Shown: one piece after another, positions 30,040 to 41,671 of the stretch
Position numbering within the stretch: position 1 is the stretch's first letter
How the letters are laid out: each line of letters begins with the position of its first letter
DNA from: Takifugu bimaculatus
Taxonomy: Eukaryota > Chordata > Actinopteri > Tetraodontiformes > Tetraodontidae
Assembly (NCBI GenBank): GCA_004026145.2
Contig: CP034990.1
Span: forward strand, 11,555,566-11,619,565
Direction of reading: 5' to 3'
Length of the DNA stretch: 64,000 nt
The notes under the pieces: generated by a model
What the model saw: the letters and a program-made list of their open reading frames with translations, nothing else
What the model was told of the DNA's origin: nothing
Databases searched by the model: none
Program-made: the position numbers and the translations under genes

Positions 30040-32857
30040 TTTATGGGGATCTGAACGTTAACTTTTGCTGTTATGCTAATGACTACTGATGAATAATGAA
30101 ATGAAGCCACCTCCCGCTCAGACTGTCACCGTTGCATTGTGGGAAATGTAGTATTGGCCTGTGTAAAACATCTGCGGCCTGCGGGCCGGTTCTAATAATA
30201 AATCAATATCATCCCGGGGGCCATAGAAAACCCTCGACCTTGACTCTGACATATGAGCTTTAAATGATTTCTTTTGACTCCCATTTATTTGGCTGTTTGG
30301 ATATCATCTTTGCTAGTGTGTGTGCGCGCACGCTCTATGGAACTGGCATAAAGGATGTTAAAATTAGTCTAAATTAGTCTAAATTAAATAAAAATTCCTC
30401 CATTCATCATTCCCAACAGGCGGTGTTTGATTAGAAACTCTTTCTGAACTCTGGTGCTCTGAAACATCTCCGCTTCCATTTTCAGCTGTTTTTATTCTCA
30501 ATAACATCAAATCATCCATCCATCCAAATCGTGGTCCTGTTGGACCACCAAAGGACAAACACTTTCCATTTAGCACGGACAAAAAGCCCAAATCCTGTTT
30601 AGCAATGAAGCTGTGGGGAGAGTTTGAGGAGCGTTTCTGAGGAACACGCTGCCATATTGGGTCCAAGCTGCTGGGGTTTTTGTTGTTTCCAGGTGAATCG
30701 GTGGGCAGCGGCGTTACCACCTGTCTCTGCCCCCCCCTCTCTCCCCGTGGTCGTGGTCACGCCGGGCATCTTCACTGGTCCCGTTTTAAACAGGTTCTGT
30801 TGGGAACAGGTGTTCTCCAGAACTGTATTCCAGGCTGCTGTGCTGAAGGGCTGTTTTCAGTAGCAATAGAGCCAGAGTGTGCCTGCTCCATATGAACCCC
30901 CCCAGGCCGTGCTTTCCTCCTGGCTGAGCCATAATCAGCTCTGGATGGACTGGTTCACGCTTGGACTGAGTCAAGATTTGATAGCTTGACTGATTCTTAC
31001 AGTTTTTGATCAAACCCCCATCTGCTGATTCCAGGAGATCTTTAAAGGATCTCAGAGCTTCAGATTTATGAAGCCTGCTCAGCCCCCGGCAGCGCTGATG
31101 AAACCATTTCATTCCTTCAGAAAACCAGAACATGAAGCTCCAGAAAAGGTTTTTGGATCAAGTTTCCAACAGAACGAGGACAAGTGGGTAAAAGCGCCAC
31201 TTTAAAGCCTCCAGGCCTCAGAAAACATCCACCTTTAGGATGCCTGACTTTAGAGGATCGTCGGTTCGCTCCGAGCACAAGAACAAACATGTTTAACCTC
31301 AGTCCAAGAACATCTGACCTGAAATGATCAAAAAGCTTCAGCGTAAAAAGATGGTGGAGAGAAAGCTGCTGGGAGGTTCTCAGAAGAGAAGTGGCATTAA
31401 AGCCAGCTGGAAGAGTCCAGCCTGCTTCCTGCTCCTCCAAACAGGCGTCTCCACACCAACACTGAGGAACACGGGCTTCTGTTCTTCCTTCTTCTCTTCT
31501 GACTATTGTGTGTTTGATGAATGCAGCATCCACTCACTGCCCCCCCCCCCCCCCCCCCCCTCATTCACACTGCTCCTGGTTTCACAATGCTCCTCAGACA
31601 GATGCAACCAGAGACACTGATGCCGTCAGACAATAAACCTGAGTGTTTTTGTGTCCGGTTATTAACATGTTCCATGCTTTTCCTTCTGCAACAGTTCATC
31701 ACACCTGCTCAGGGAAACCTCGGTGTAAAGGAGGTGAAGCCGTGCCTCAGTGACTCTACTTTGCTGTTTTAGAAACTAACAGTTATTAGATGAATATACA
31801 GTGTGCACGTACGCACACACGTGTGTATAAACACTTAATACACGCGTGTGCGTGGATGTAGACTTTTTAGTACTTTGGGTTCATAGAATTTTTAGTATTT
31901 TGCAGATACGTGTCTGTATATAAACCAGATCCTCCTGTAATAAAGAACTAAAGGCTGACTGTTGTCACGTGACCTGTCTCCGTCTGTGTCCGATGATGGA
32001 ACCTGCCTGGAACATCTGGTCCACAGAAAATGCAGAACAGCTCACAGAACTGGTCCAGTTTAGACCCAAAAATGACAAATAATGAAAATGTGTGACGCAG
32101 TAGAACAATGGACGAACTTTCTATTGGTCATTGACAGTTTCACTCATCGTCATCAGAATTCATCAGAAATATTTAAACCAACAAACTACACACAGAACCG
32201 CAAAGTTTAGAGCTTAAAGGGAGCGACAGGTGAAGATTTAAAGCTCAACGCAGCTGAAGAAGTTCCAAAAAGGAGAAATATCATGTGGTGCTTTACCGCC
32301 ACCCGGTGGACACGCGTGGAACTGCAGACAATAGTTAAACGCGCTCCGACACATTCTGACCTCTGCTGCTCCTCCTGGACTCCAGGGCTGCAGAAATGTG
32401 CTGCTTTTACAAGTCTTTAAAATCTGTCAAGCATCATAAATCTTATTTATTTAACCAGGTTGAATAATGGTGGAGAATGGTGTCCGAAAAGCGTCTTTAT
32501 TTTAAAGTGAACAAGAACAGTTCGGTCCGCGTTCACAGAGAGGCGGAGAGACCTCGAGAGAGTCCAAAACAAGTCCGCTAGGAAAACTCTCAAAAATAGT
32601 CAAGCCACAGAAGTCAGAGTTTGGTGATGAAAACCCTCCGCCGCTGGCAGACGGGAGTTCTGTCCTTAAATCTAACGGGAGATTGAAGAGAGACCGCAGG
32701 TGCGTGTGTCTGCGGGGCCACTGTGGCTGATGAGCGGCTCCTCCGCGCCCCCTGCAGGTAGACACCAGCAACAACGGTCCCAGAAACTGGGAACCCAACA
32801 AACCAGTTTTTCAAAGTATTCCTTTCAGACTAAGCGGGAAGACTGAAGACCGACAAG
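30040..32857 (+). other. Upstream region of NLR copy B ending in a probable 5' UTR exon
   Basis: Counterpart of 1299-4110. It ends with the same donor (GACAAG then GTGAGT, GT at 32858). No gene seen. Contains a run of about 21 C at 31541-31561. Confidence 0.5.
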
Positions 32858-34054
32858 GTGAGTGGAAACGAAGAGCATTATTGAAGAGAATTGACAGTTG
32901 TGTTTGGAGATAAAATCAAGATTTGATTCAACTAGACTTCATATTTAGTTTTAGCACAAAACATCGTTATACATTATAAATGAATAGGTCTTATTTAACT
33001 TTCTTATAGTCTGGCTTTAGTTATAGTTGAATAGTCGTTCTAAATGAAGTTTAGTTTATGTTTCTTCTTTTTGCTACTGATTCTAAAAGAACTTTAAACC
33101 CTCCCAGAATGCTTTAATGGTAGTAATATATACGCCATGAGGCTGTGATTAGGTTTTAAAAGTGAAAGTGAAACTATTCTCTTCAGACGAAGCAGGAAGA
33201 GCGACATTTTGTGACAGGTGAAAGCTCATAAAGTTATTAGAGTTGTTCAACAGTCCAGGTTACAGCTGGATATTTTGGTATTATTTAAGACAATAAACTT
33301 TAAAAATAATTAAATAAATCAACACAGGATCACATGACACCAACAGGATTTTGGGTTCATGTTGCACGTTTTCTCCCAGTGGTTTATTGTTCTATGTTGT
33401 GGAACCACTGTGAAAGAAATGCAGGAGTGGGTGTCATTTCTTTCATCTATTTTAAATAGAGCAGTGATCTTTGAGGACTTGGATCATAGAAATAATTGAA
33501 GAGGGGAACAAAGGAGGGAAATTAAAAAGTCCTGACTAGTATGTTTATGTAGCACCAGATAATTTAGTGGCTGAGCTAAAGACAGTCCTTTCACCATGTT
33601 GGCCTGTGGAAAACCAGTGTTGTCGGCCCGATGGACCAGCGTCCCCGTCGTTGCTGGACCACCGTTGGCCACCAGCTGGGTTTTGGGATCAAAGTGGGGG
33701 CGTTTCCTGTATCCGGTTCTCCTCACGGATCCATGACTACAACATGTTGCTGCAAGTGCAGAGACGTTTGCTCTGGAAAGAACTTTAGAGCACATTCAGT
33801 GCTGCAGGATGAGGGGCTGGAAAAGGTGCCAGTTCTTTTCTCACTGCAGGGAACAGTTAAAAAAGCAGCTTAAACTCTGAAAACATGAAAATGATACAGA
33901 GACATCATTGATTTATTGATTCAGTTGTTATCCAGAATGGATTAGAAATGTTCCTGTTTGATAAAAATGCAGTGAATTGGGATTATTTAACTCCAACCTC
34001 TCCAGATTATTTACCTTCATCACAGTCTCATCACTATTTCTGATGTTTCCTCAG

Positions 34055-34156
34055 GATGGACGAGGACAGAGCAGAGTCCACAGTGCCCAGCTGGGTGTCC
34101 CTGAAGAGTGACCAGTCCAAAGGTTTACCAATAACCTTCAGAAGTTCAGAGAAAAT
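34055..34156 (+). other. NLR copy B coding exon 1
   Basis: ATG at 34056, donor GTAAGA at 34157. Encodes MDEDRAESTVPSWVSLKSDQ and SKGLPITFRSSEK. Differs from copy A at several residues (PSWVS for PSCVS, SKGLPITF for SKQRLITF). Confidence 0.8.
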
Positions 34157-34402
34157 GTAAGAAAACTAAAGCGTGATGATGTGTTTGTGTGGCAGCTGTT
34201 AGTCACATTAACAGCAGCAGGTTGTGAGTTTATTATTGGAGATGTTTAACACTTAAACCTCAGACAGTCATAGAGTTACAGACTTAATGTGAATATTGTT
34301 GATTAGAAACAAGAATCATGTTTAAACTGAAAGATGAAATCAGACATAAATGCTGGAACAATATTGAGTCTTGATCAGGTTCTTTCATCCTATAAATCAA
34401 AG

Positions 34403-34539
34403 GACTAATAGAGATGTGTTTCATAGTGAGAGGGGGGAGCACATCCTATCAAACTGGGACCAGTCAGCTCCACCAGGAGAGTCCTCTTGTTCACAATCTG
34501 GAAGCAGATCTGGAGATGCTGAAATGAAGCCCAAACAAA
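34403..34539 (+). other. NLR copy B coding exon 2, a cassette unrelated to that of copy A
   Basis: 137 nt: one base, 45 codons, one base; acceptor AAATCAAAG ends at 34402, donor GTAAAA at 34540. Entry phase 2 and exit phase 1, identical to the copy A cassette. Encodes TNRDVFHSERGEHILSNWDQ and SAPPGESSCSQSGSRSGD. No sequence similarity to 6334-6437 and flanked by non-homologous introns. Confidence 0.65.
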
Positions 34540-34639
34540 GTAAAACTGTTCAATATGAGATTTAATTTGCGATGTCATGAATTTGTAGTTGTGTTGATGA
34601 TTTATTATAGATGGAAATCATTGGTTTACTTATGTTCAG

Positions 34640-36408
34640 GAAGTGATCTGCAGGAGGTGATAGAAGGTCATAAGATGAGTCTGAAGAGAAGATGTGAACA
34701 TGTGACTGAAGGAACTCATGAAGCAGGAAGTGGAACCCTGCTGAACAAGATCTACACTGAGCTCTACATCACTGAGGGACAAAGTGAGGAGGTGGACACA
34801 CAACATGAGGTGAGACAGCTTGAGAAAACCTCCAAGAAGAACATCCAGGACACTCCAATCAAGTGCCAGGACATCTTCAAAGTCTTATCTGAGCAACAGA
34901 GTGGTTCTGACCAACGGTGTCGCCGGCGTTGGAAAAACCTTCTCAGTGCAGAAGTTCAGTCTGGACTGGGCAGAAGGTTTGGAGAACCAAGACATCAGTC
35001 TGGTGCTTCCGCTCTCATGGAGGGAGCTGAACTTGATCAGAGATGAGCAGCACAGTCTTCTCTCACTGCTTCATGTTTTCCATCCAACATTACAGAAGAT
35101 CAGAGCAGAAGATCTGACTGTCTGGAAACTTCTGTTCATCTTTGATGGCCTGGATGAAAGCAGATTTTCACTGGATTTCAACAACCATCAGGTCATCTCT
35201 GATGTCACACAAGTATCGTCCGTTGGCGTGCTCCTGGTGAACCTCATCCAGGGGAACCTGCTTCCCTCAGCTCTCATCTGGATCACCTCCAGACCTGCAG
35301 CAGCCTATCAGATTCCTCCCTCGTGTGTTGACAGGATCACAGAAGTACGAGGCTTCACTGACTCCCAGAAGGAGGAGTACTTCAGGAGGAGGTTCAGTGA
35401 TGAAGATCTGTCCAAGAGAATCATCTCACACATCAAGGCCTCCAGGAGCCTCCACATCATGTGTCTGATCCCAGTTTTCTGCTGGATCGCTGCTATAGTT
35501 CTGGAGGACATGATGACCAGAGACCAGAGAGGAGAGCTGCCCCAAACCCTGACTGACCTCTACTCACACTTCCTGAGGGTTCAGATAAAGAGGAAGAAGC
35601 AGAAGTATGGAGGAAAGCAGAGACCTGGGAAACTGACTAAGGCTGATAAAGAACTCCTTCTGAAGTTGGGTCGGCTGGCGTTTGAACATCTGGAGAAAGG
35701 AAACATCATGTTCTACTCAGAAGACCTGGAGCGATGTGGACTGGACGTCTCCGAGGTGTCGGTGTACTCAGGAGTTTGTACAGAGATCTTCAAGAGAGAG
35801 AGTGTGATCTTCCAGAAATCAGTCTACTGCTTTGTTCATCTGAGCGTTCAGGAGTTTCTGGCTGCCGTCTACATGTTCCACCGTTACACCAGGAAAGACA
35901 CAGTGGTTATAAATCAGTTCCTAAAATATTCTGAACCAGTCAAATCTCTTGATGACTTCCTCAGGAGAGCAATAATGAAATCTCTCAAAAGTGAAAATGG
36001 CCACCTGGACTTGTTTGTTCGCTTCCTTCATGGTCTCTCTCTGGAGTCCAATCAGAAGATCTTGGGTGGACTGTTGGATCAGAGGAACAGCCGCCCAAAA
36101 ACCATCCAGAAGGTCCTCAACAACCTGAAGAAGGAGAACAGTGATGGAATCTCCCCAGACAGAAGCATCAACATCTTCCACTGTCTGATGGAGATGAAGG
36201 ATCAGTCAGTCCATCAGGAGATCCAAGAGTTCCTGAAGTCAGGGAAGAAATCAGAGAGGAGACTGTCAGAGATCCACTGTTCAGCTCTGGCCTACCTGCT
36301 GCAGATGTCAGGGGAGGTTCTGGATGAGCTGGACCTGCAGCAGTACAACACCTCAGATGAGGGACGACGTCGCCTGATTCCAGCTGTGAGGAACTGCAGG
36401 AAGGCCGT
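34640..36408 (+). pseudogene. NLR copy B exon 3: FISNA-NACHT exon with 11-bp deletion
   Basis: 1769 nt against 1783 in copy A: 3 nt shorter at the start (one codon) and 11 nt missing at about 34900. The lost bases sit between two CAGAG direct repeats seen in copy A (7249-7266), so replication slippage across this microhomology would explain it. Walker A GVAGVGKT, Walker B FDGLDES and the rest are intact but in another frame. Confidence 0.9.
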
Positions 36409-37333
36409 GTAAGTAAAGATTTTTGGGGCCGGACATCGGTGTTTAAATCAAGCGAGTGGATCATGTCAGGCAGCAATACCCCCTCCAGTGGTCATTCCTT
36501 CAATTCTTTATCTCCATTGCAGTGTCCATAAATTAAAAAAACAACAATTCATCCAGAAATGTTCAACACTGGCTGGATATAAGTTCAAAGGTCAATCCAG
36601 ACAAACCAACATAAGGCAGGAATAATAGGAGCCACAAGTTAACTGACTATCATGAAATTACTGTCATGTCATTAAATAACTTTTGTTTGTTTGTATACAT
36701 CGTATTCTAACGACAGAAAAACACATCTTAACTAATGACACGTGACTATTTTGCTTCATTAGTTCAACGTAAAAACAGCCGGCCTCGTTGGTTTAAATGG
36801 GTGTTTTAGGTCTTTGTGGCGGTTCCGTTTGGAGCCTTTATGTGACCCACAAAGTTGTTTGAGCCTTTCCACACCCGTTAGGTGGCAACTTCATCACTAG
36901 CAACAAAAGGTGCAGTGAAAATGATTTGAAGGGAAACAGGCAGATATAACAGAAGCTGAGGGCAATCGATGCAACCAGAGACTCTGATGTCATCGATCGG
37001 ATCGCTGAATTAAGACTTGACGCACCATCGTACAAATTGGATGAAATGCAAAATATCCAAAGAGCCGATAGACAGATAAAAAGATACACATTTCTTTAAA
37101 CCATTTGCTATAATCATTTTAAATATTGAGTAATTATGAGCTGTTCTAAAATAAGACAAATGTTGAGAATAATTCAGTTGCATTTCAGATCTGATGGTCG
37201 TTCAAACTGTTGCTCTACGGTGTTGAATTTAGCTTTTCCAGGAAATGAGCTACATTTGTGTTGAGGTAGATTCTCAGATAAGTTGATGAGAAATCCCAAA
37301 GTTTGACTCACTATTTTGTTTCATACACAACAG

Positions 37334-37512
37334 ACTGTCTGGTCGTTTTCTTTCAAAGAGTCATTGGGAAATTGTGGCCTCAGCAATGACGTCAAACCCT
37401 TCTCATCTACGGGAGCTGAGCTTAAGAGAGAACCAAAGCCTGACAGATGATGCAGTAAAGTTACTGTTTTCTTGCAATGATGCATCCAAAACTGCAGACT
37501 GGAGACGCTCAG
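37334..37512 (+). pseudogene. NLR copy B LRR exon 1, two 1-bp insertions
   Basis: 179 nt against 177 in copy A; one extra base near 37470-37478 and one in the A run near 37490, so the LRR frame is lost. Confidence 0.75.
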
Positions 37513-37623
37513 GTCAGGAGGCCTCTGTTGGTCTTTTGTAAATTTTGCTTTACATTTCTCTGCTTTTCTCTTCATTTTCAGATTTAGAAATGTGTTTTAT
37601 CTTGCCACCATTTTTCCTTTCAG

Positions 37624-37879
37624 GCCTGTGGACGCTGCAGGTTATCAGAGTCAGCTGTGACTCTCTGGCCTCGGCGCTGAGCCATCCCTCCCATCTGAGG
37701 TTTCTGGGACCTGAGTTTGGAACAGAGATCAGCTGTTGACTCGCTGGCCTCGGCGCTGAGGTCCAATCCCTCCCATCTGAGGGTTCTGGAACCTGAGTTG
37801 GAACCAGCTGAAGGATCCAGGAGTGAAGCTGCTCTGTGGTGCTCTCCAGGATCCTCTCTGTGAGCTGGAAGACTCTCAG
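37624..37879 (+). pseudogene. NLR copy B LRR exon 2, internally duplicated and frameshifted
   Basis: 256 nt instead of 174. The CTCTGGCCTCGGCGCTGAG block occurs twice (about 37662 and 37742). Several bases are doubled or added relative to copy A (CTGGGACC for CTGGACC, GAGTTTGG for GAGTTGG, GGAACC for GGACC, GGAAGACTC for GGAGACGCTC). Confidence 0.75.
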
Positions 37880-39378
37880 GTCAGTCAGAGATGATCCAGT
37901 ACTTTCCCAGTGTAACTAGTTAGACAATAACTGTTTCCATGTTTGATCTTTGTTATAAACGTAGTTTTACAGTTCTCAGAAAAAAAGACCACACAGGACA
38001 GATTTGCAGTATTAAATTGGTTGTGGAAATCTGTCCCATGTGAGGATGGTCATCAATGACTAGAAAGGAAGTATCAGTTGTAGATTTGTCTTGTTTTATT
38101 TTAGGCTGGCCACAAAACCGCCCAAACATTCAGACCAATCAAAAATGGTTCTTCCTGTCTTTTAAAGATCAGAAGGAAAACTAGAAAACCCCAAAAAGAA
38201 AGCTGCTGCAGTGTGCCATGCCCCTTCTCTCCTGAGAAAAGCCATCCCAAAAAAGAGAAAAGCCCAAGTGTGAAGTGAGCACCCTGTTAAACCTGGTACC
38301 GAAAGCCTGCAGTCATTCTCATCTTAGGTGGCTTCATTCCAGCCAGAAGCCCAAACCTGCCTCCCTCTTAAAGGGGCAGCAGGTCAGTCCAACCACAGAA
38401 ACCTTCATGAAGATCTGAAGCTTTCAGCATCCACAATTGTTGCACCTCACTTCCATTGGAGTCCAAATCAGAAGTCAACAAGTTGATTCTACACCGATTC
38501 TACACAATGCAACCATTTTAAAAAGGTTTCCATCCATAAGTTTTCACACATTTTTATATAAATCTGTTTGTTCATCGCCTCCTTCTGTTGTAATGGTCAT
38601 TAAAGAAAATGACCTTATTGGAGTTTTTCTCCTCACAAATATGACTTTCTATGAACGATGCAATAAATGCAGCTTGCAATCTAAGACAATATGGAAGTAT
38701 GTGTATATAATAGTAGTGGAAGGAGCTCATAAAATAATACATTTGCTCTTCTCATCGAATCTTTCTATGTTATTAAAGAAAAACCTGCTCTTAGTCAACA
38801 ACATCTAAGACATCAACCAAAAATCCTAATTTTCTACAATCTAATATAAAACAGTAGAGAAGACTCTTTCTGCAGAGACACTGGTGGCAGGAATGCAGAA
38901 GTATCACCTGCTCAACTTGGAAGGTGGAGCAGAAACCACCAGCTGAGAAGGTCCTCAGCGAGAGGAAGTGGTGGAGAAGCATGAAACTTGCTAAGCTCCA
39001 CCTCAGCTCCAGAGACGGGCTGAGCTGGAGCTGTGGCACCAGGTATCGCCCAGAAGAGCCTCCAACAAACAAGCTCTTCTCTTGGGAGGAGAGGGCTTTG
39101 AATCTCAGCTCAGTGTGCTTGTCTCTAGTAGGTGGCAGCTGCACCTTTTCCTGAGGTCCTTGTTGATGCCCTGAGGGGAATTGATGCTCCTGCAATGTTT
39201 TCTGGCAGCATTGAGCTTGCAGTGGGGCAATCAAACACACTGTGGGGTGGCTCTCTTTCCTTCTCTCATCTGGAGAACAAGTGACACCAGCTGCCAATCA
39301 TTGTTGGAGAAATGTGCAGTCAGGGGAACGATGCGTCCAGACTATAGCCACCCTTCCAGCATCCAGCAGTGTCTTAAA

Positions 39379-39867
39379 CAGGCATGGGCAAACTACAGCC
39401 CGGGGGCCACACGCGGCCCGTTAAACATTTTAATCCGGCCCGCCAAACTTGAAAAATTAAATGAATAAACCTTGTTAATGTTAAATTTTCACTGCAATTC
39501 TGGTGTTTTCCCACTAGAAAAAAGACAGTCATGAGGAGAGTGATGGTGATATCCTGAAGGATAACAGAACTTTCAGTGCTTTAAAATAGAAATGGTTATT
39601 AATTTTTTTTAAAAAGGCACATTTTATTAATTTGATTTTAAGTGTTTTAAGACTCATTCCAAAGTCAGATATTTTGTTGTAATGCTTCTCTTCATTTTCA
39701 TTTGAAATTAAAGCACATGTTTTCTCCATATCCCAAGATGTGTATTTTTCTCCAATGAGGTGAGGTTACCAAAGCACTCCATCCATCCATCTGCTCCTGG
39801 TCCGGCCCCTTTGTCAAATGTTAGAACCCATTGTGGCCCACGAATCAAAATGTTTTGCCCACCCCTG
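39379..39867. mobile_element. 489-bp non-autonomous hAT-type element in copy B, absent from copy A
   Basis: Inverted ends CAGGCATGGGCAAAC and GTTTTGCCCACCCCTG; subterminal CCCGGGGGCCACACGCGGCC and GGCCCACGAATC as in Charlie-like hAT elements. Flanked by an 8-bp target duplication, GTCTTAAA (39371-39378) and GTCTAAAA (39868-39875), one mismatch. Copy A has a single GTCTAAAA at 11650. No coding capacity, so it needs a transposase from elsewhere. Confidence 0.92.
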
Positions 39868-40205
39868 GTCTAAAACCTTTGATTTGGTTTCACCAGAGAG
39901 TGTAGGGATTGCAGGGTCGCTGCAGCATCGCCCACAAGCTATCAGGAGTGGGTCGCTTTGTCCCAACTCCTGACAAGAGTTGAGTGCTATTGAGAAATGT
40001 GGTCTCACAAACTTGGAAGGTATTTTGACCCACACACACTTTACATACGCTGTAGATCTTGTCCAACCGCCCTGAAAGAACCCAAAATAGGAACATACGG
40101 CAGATAAGCCGGTGCAGGACCAGAGGTTTGTTGCTTGTAAGCTGTGTTTTGCTCTGGTACATGTTGATTTTTATTTGTCTTCTCTCAAAATAATTGTTAT
40201 TTTAG

Positions 40206-40379
40206 ACTAAGGGAGGGCAGTTTATCAGAGACCAGCTGTGATTCTGTGGCCTCAGTTCTGAAGTCCAACCTCTCCCATCTGAGGGTTCTGGACCTGAGCT
40301 CCAACACGTTGCAGGATTCAGGAGTGAAGCGGCTCTGTTCTGGACTGGAGAGTCCAAACTGTAAACTGGAGAGGCTCAG
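40206..40379 (+). other. NLR copy B LRR exon 3
   Basis: 174 nt, acceptor TATTTTAG, donor GTCAGT. Open LRR (LREGSLSETSCDSVASVLKS), partner of 11989-12162. Confidence 0.8.
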
Positions 40380-40585
40380 GTCAGTCTTCATTTTTCTACC
40401 TATATACCAGCTGCTAAGATGGTGAAGTGAGGCTGTTCTCAACACTGCTGTGATGCACCACATTAAAAAAATTCCTTGTAATATCGTGAATTCAGGTCTG
40501 ACCCAACTAAGAACTAATGTAGGTTTAGTACTGACGCAGATAACATGCAGACCTGCACCGTATAACCTTATCCTGCATTTTTCAG

Positions 40586-40759
40586 ATTAGAATACTGCAG
40601 CTTATCAGAGATCAGCTGTGGCTCTCTGGCCTCGGCGCTGAGGTCCAATCCCTCCCATCTCAGAGAACTGGACCTCAGGCTCAACCAGCTGCAGGATTCA
40701 GGAGTGAAGCTGCTCTGTGGTTTTCTCCACTTTCCAAACTGCCGACTGGAAACTCTGAG
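40586..40759 (+). other. NLR copy B LRR exon 4
   Basis: 174 nt, acceptor TTTTTCAG, donor GTAAAC. Open LRR (LEYCSLSEISCGSLASALRS, then LDLRLNQLQDSGVKLLC), partner of 12369-12542. Confidence 0.8.
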
Positions 40760-41290
40760 GTAAACACCATTCTCAAAAATGTCCATTATTCCATCCGAGG
40801 GTCCTCACACTTTCTGAGTGTGTGTGTTGTGCCCAGTTCCTTCAGGAGGGAGGGCCACACGGGGACCACTTATTCATGATAAATTGATTTAAGGACAATG
40901 AAAAAGCCCACAGATGGTAACCAAAATTAGACAAAACTAGGTGAGGGTGCCTGGTAGACACCAGCCAACGAGGAGGGAGATGGTGAGGGAGACAGGAAGT
41001 CATCTAAGACAGGTTGTGCCTTTAAAGATGAGCCACAGGTGAGATGGATCTCCATGATGAGATGGGAGGGAAAGAGGTGGGAGAACCTGGGAAGAGTGAG
41101 GGCCAGAACAATATATATTCTCCTTCTGGAACAGTGCAAACCTGAGAGGTTGGAATTGTGGTAATTACATATTACTATCATTTTTTAACCTGTAACTAAA
41201 TTAATATTTACAGATCATGTCCGTTGATTAACCTTTCAGATGAATACTGGTTTCACTTATAACCTTATAAAAGTTTCCTTCTTTATTCAG

Positions 41291-41466
41291 ATTAAGGGAG
41301 CTGCAGATTATCAGAGATCAGCTGTGACTCTCTGGCCTCGGCGCTGAGGTCCAATCCCTCCCATCTCAGAGAACTGGACCTGCAGCTACAACCATCTGCA
41401 GGATTCAGGAGTGGAGCGGCTCTGTTCTGGACTGGAGAGTCCAAACTGTAAACTGGAGAGGCTCAG
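41291..41466 (+). pseudogene. NLR copy B LRR exon 5, two 1-bp insertions
   Basis: 176 nt against 174. One extra base near 41298-41300 and another near 41381, so most of the exon is out of frame between them. Confidence 0.75.
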
Positions 41467-41671
41467 GTCAGTCTTCATTTTTCTACCTATATACCAGCTG
41501 CTAAGATGGTGAAGTGAGGCTGTTCTCAACACTGCTGTGATGCACCACATTAAAAACATTCCTTGTAATATCGTGAATTCAGGTCTGACCCAACTAAGAA
41601 CTAACGTAGGTTTAGTACTGACGCAGATAACATGCAGACCTGCACCGTATAACCTTATCCTGCATTTTTCA

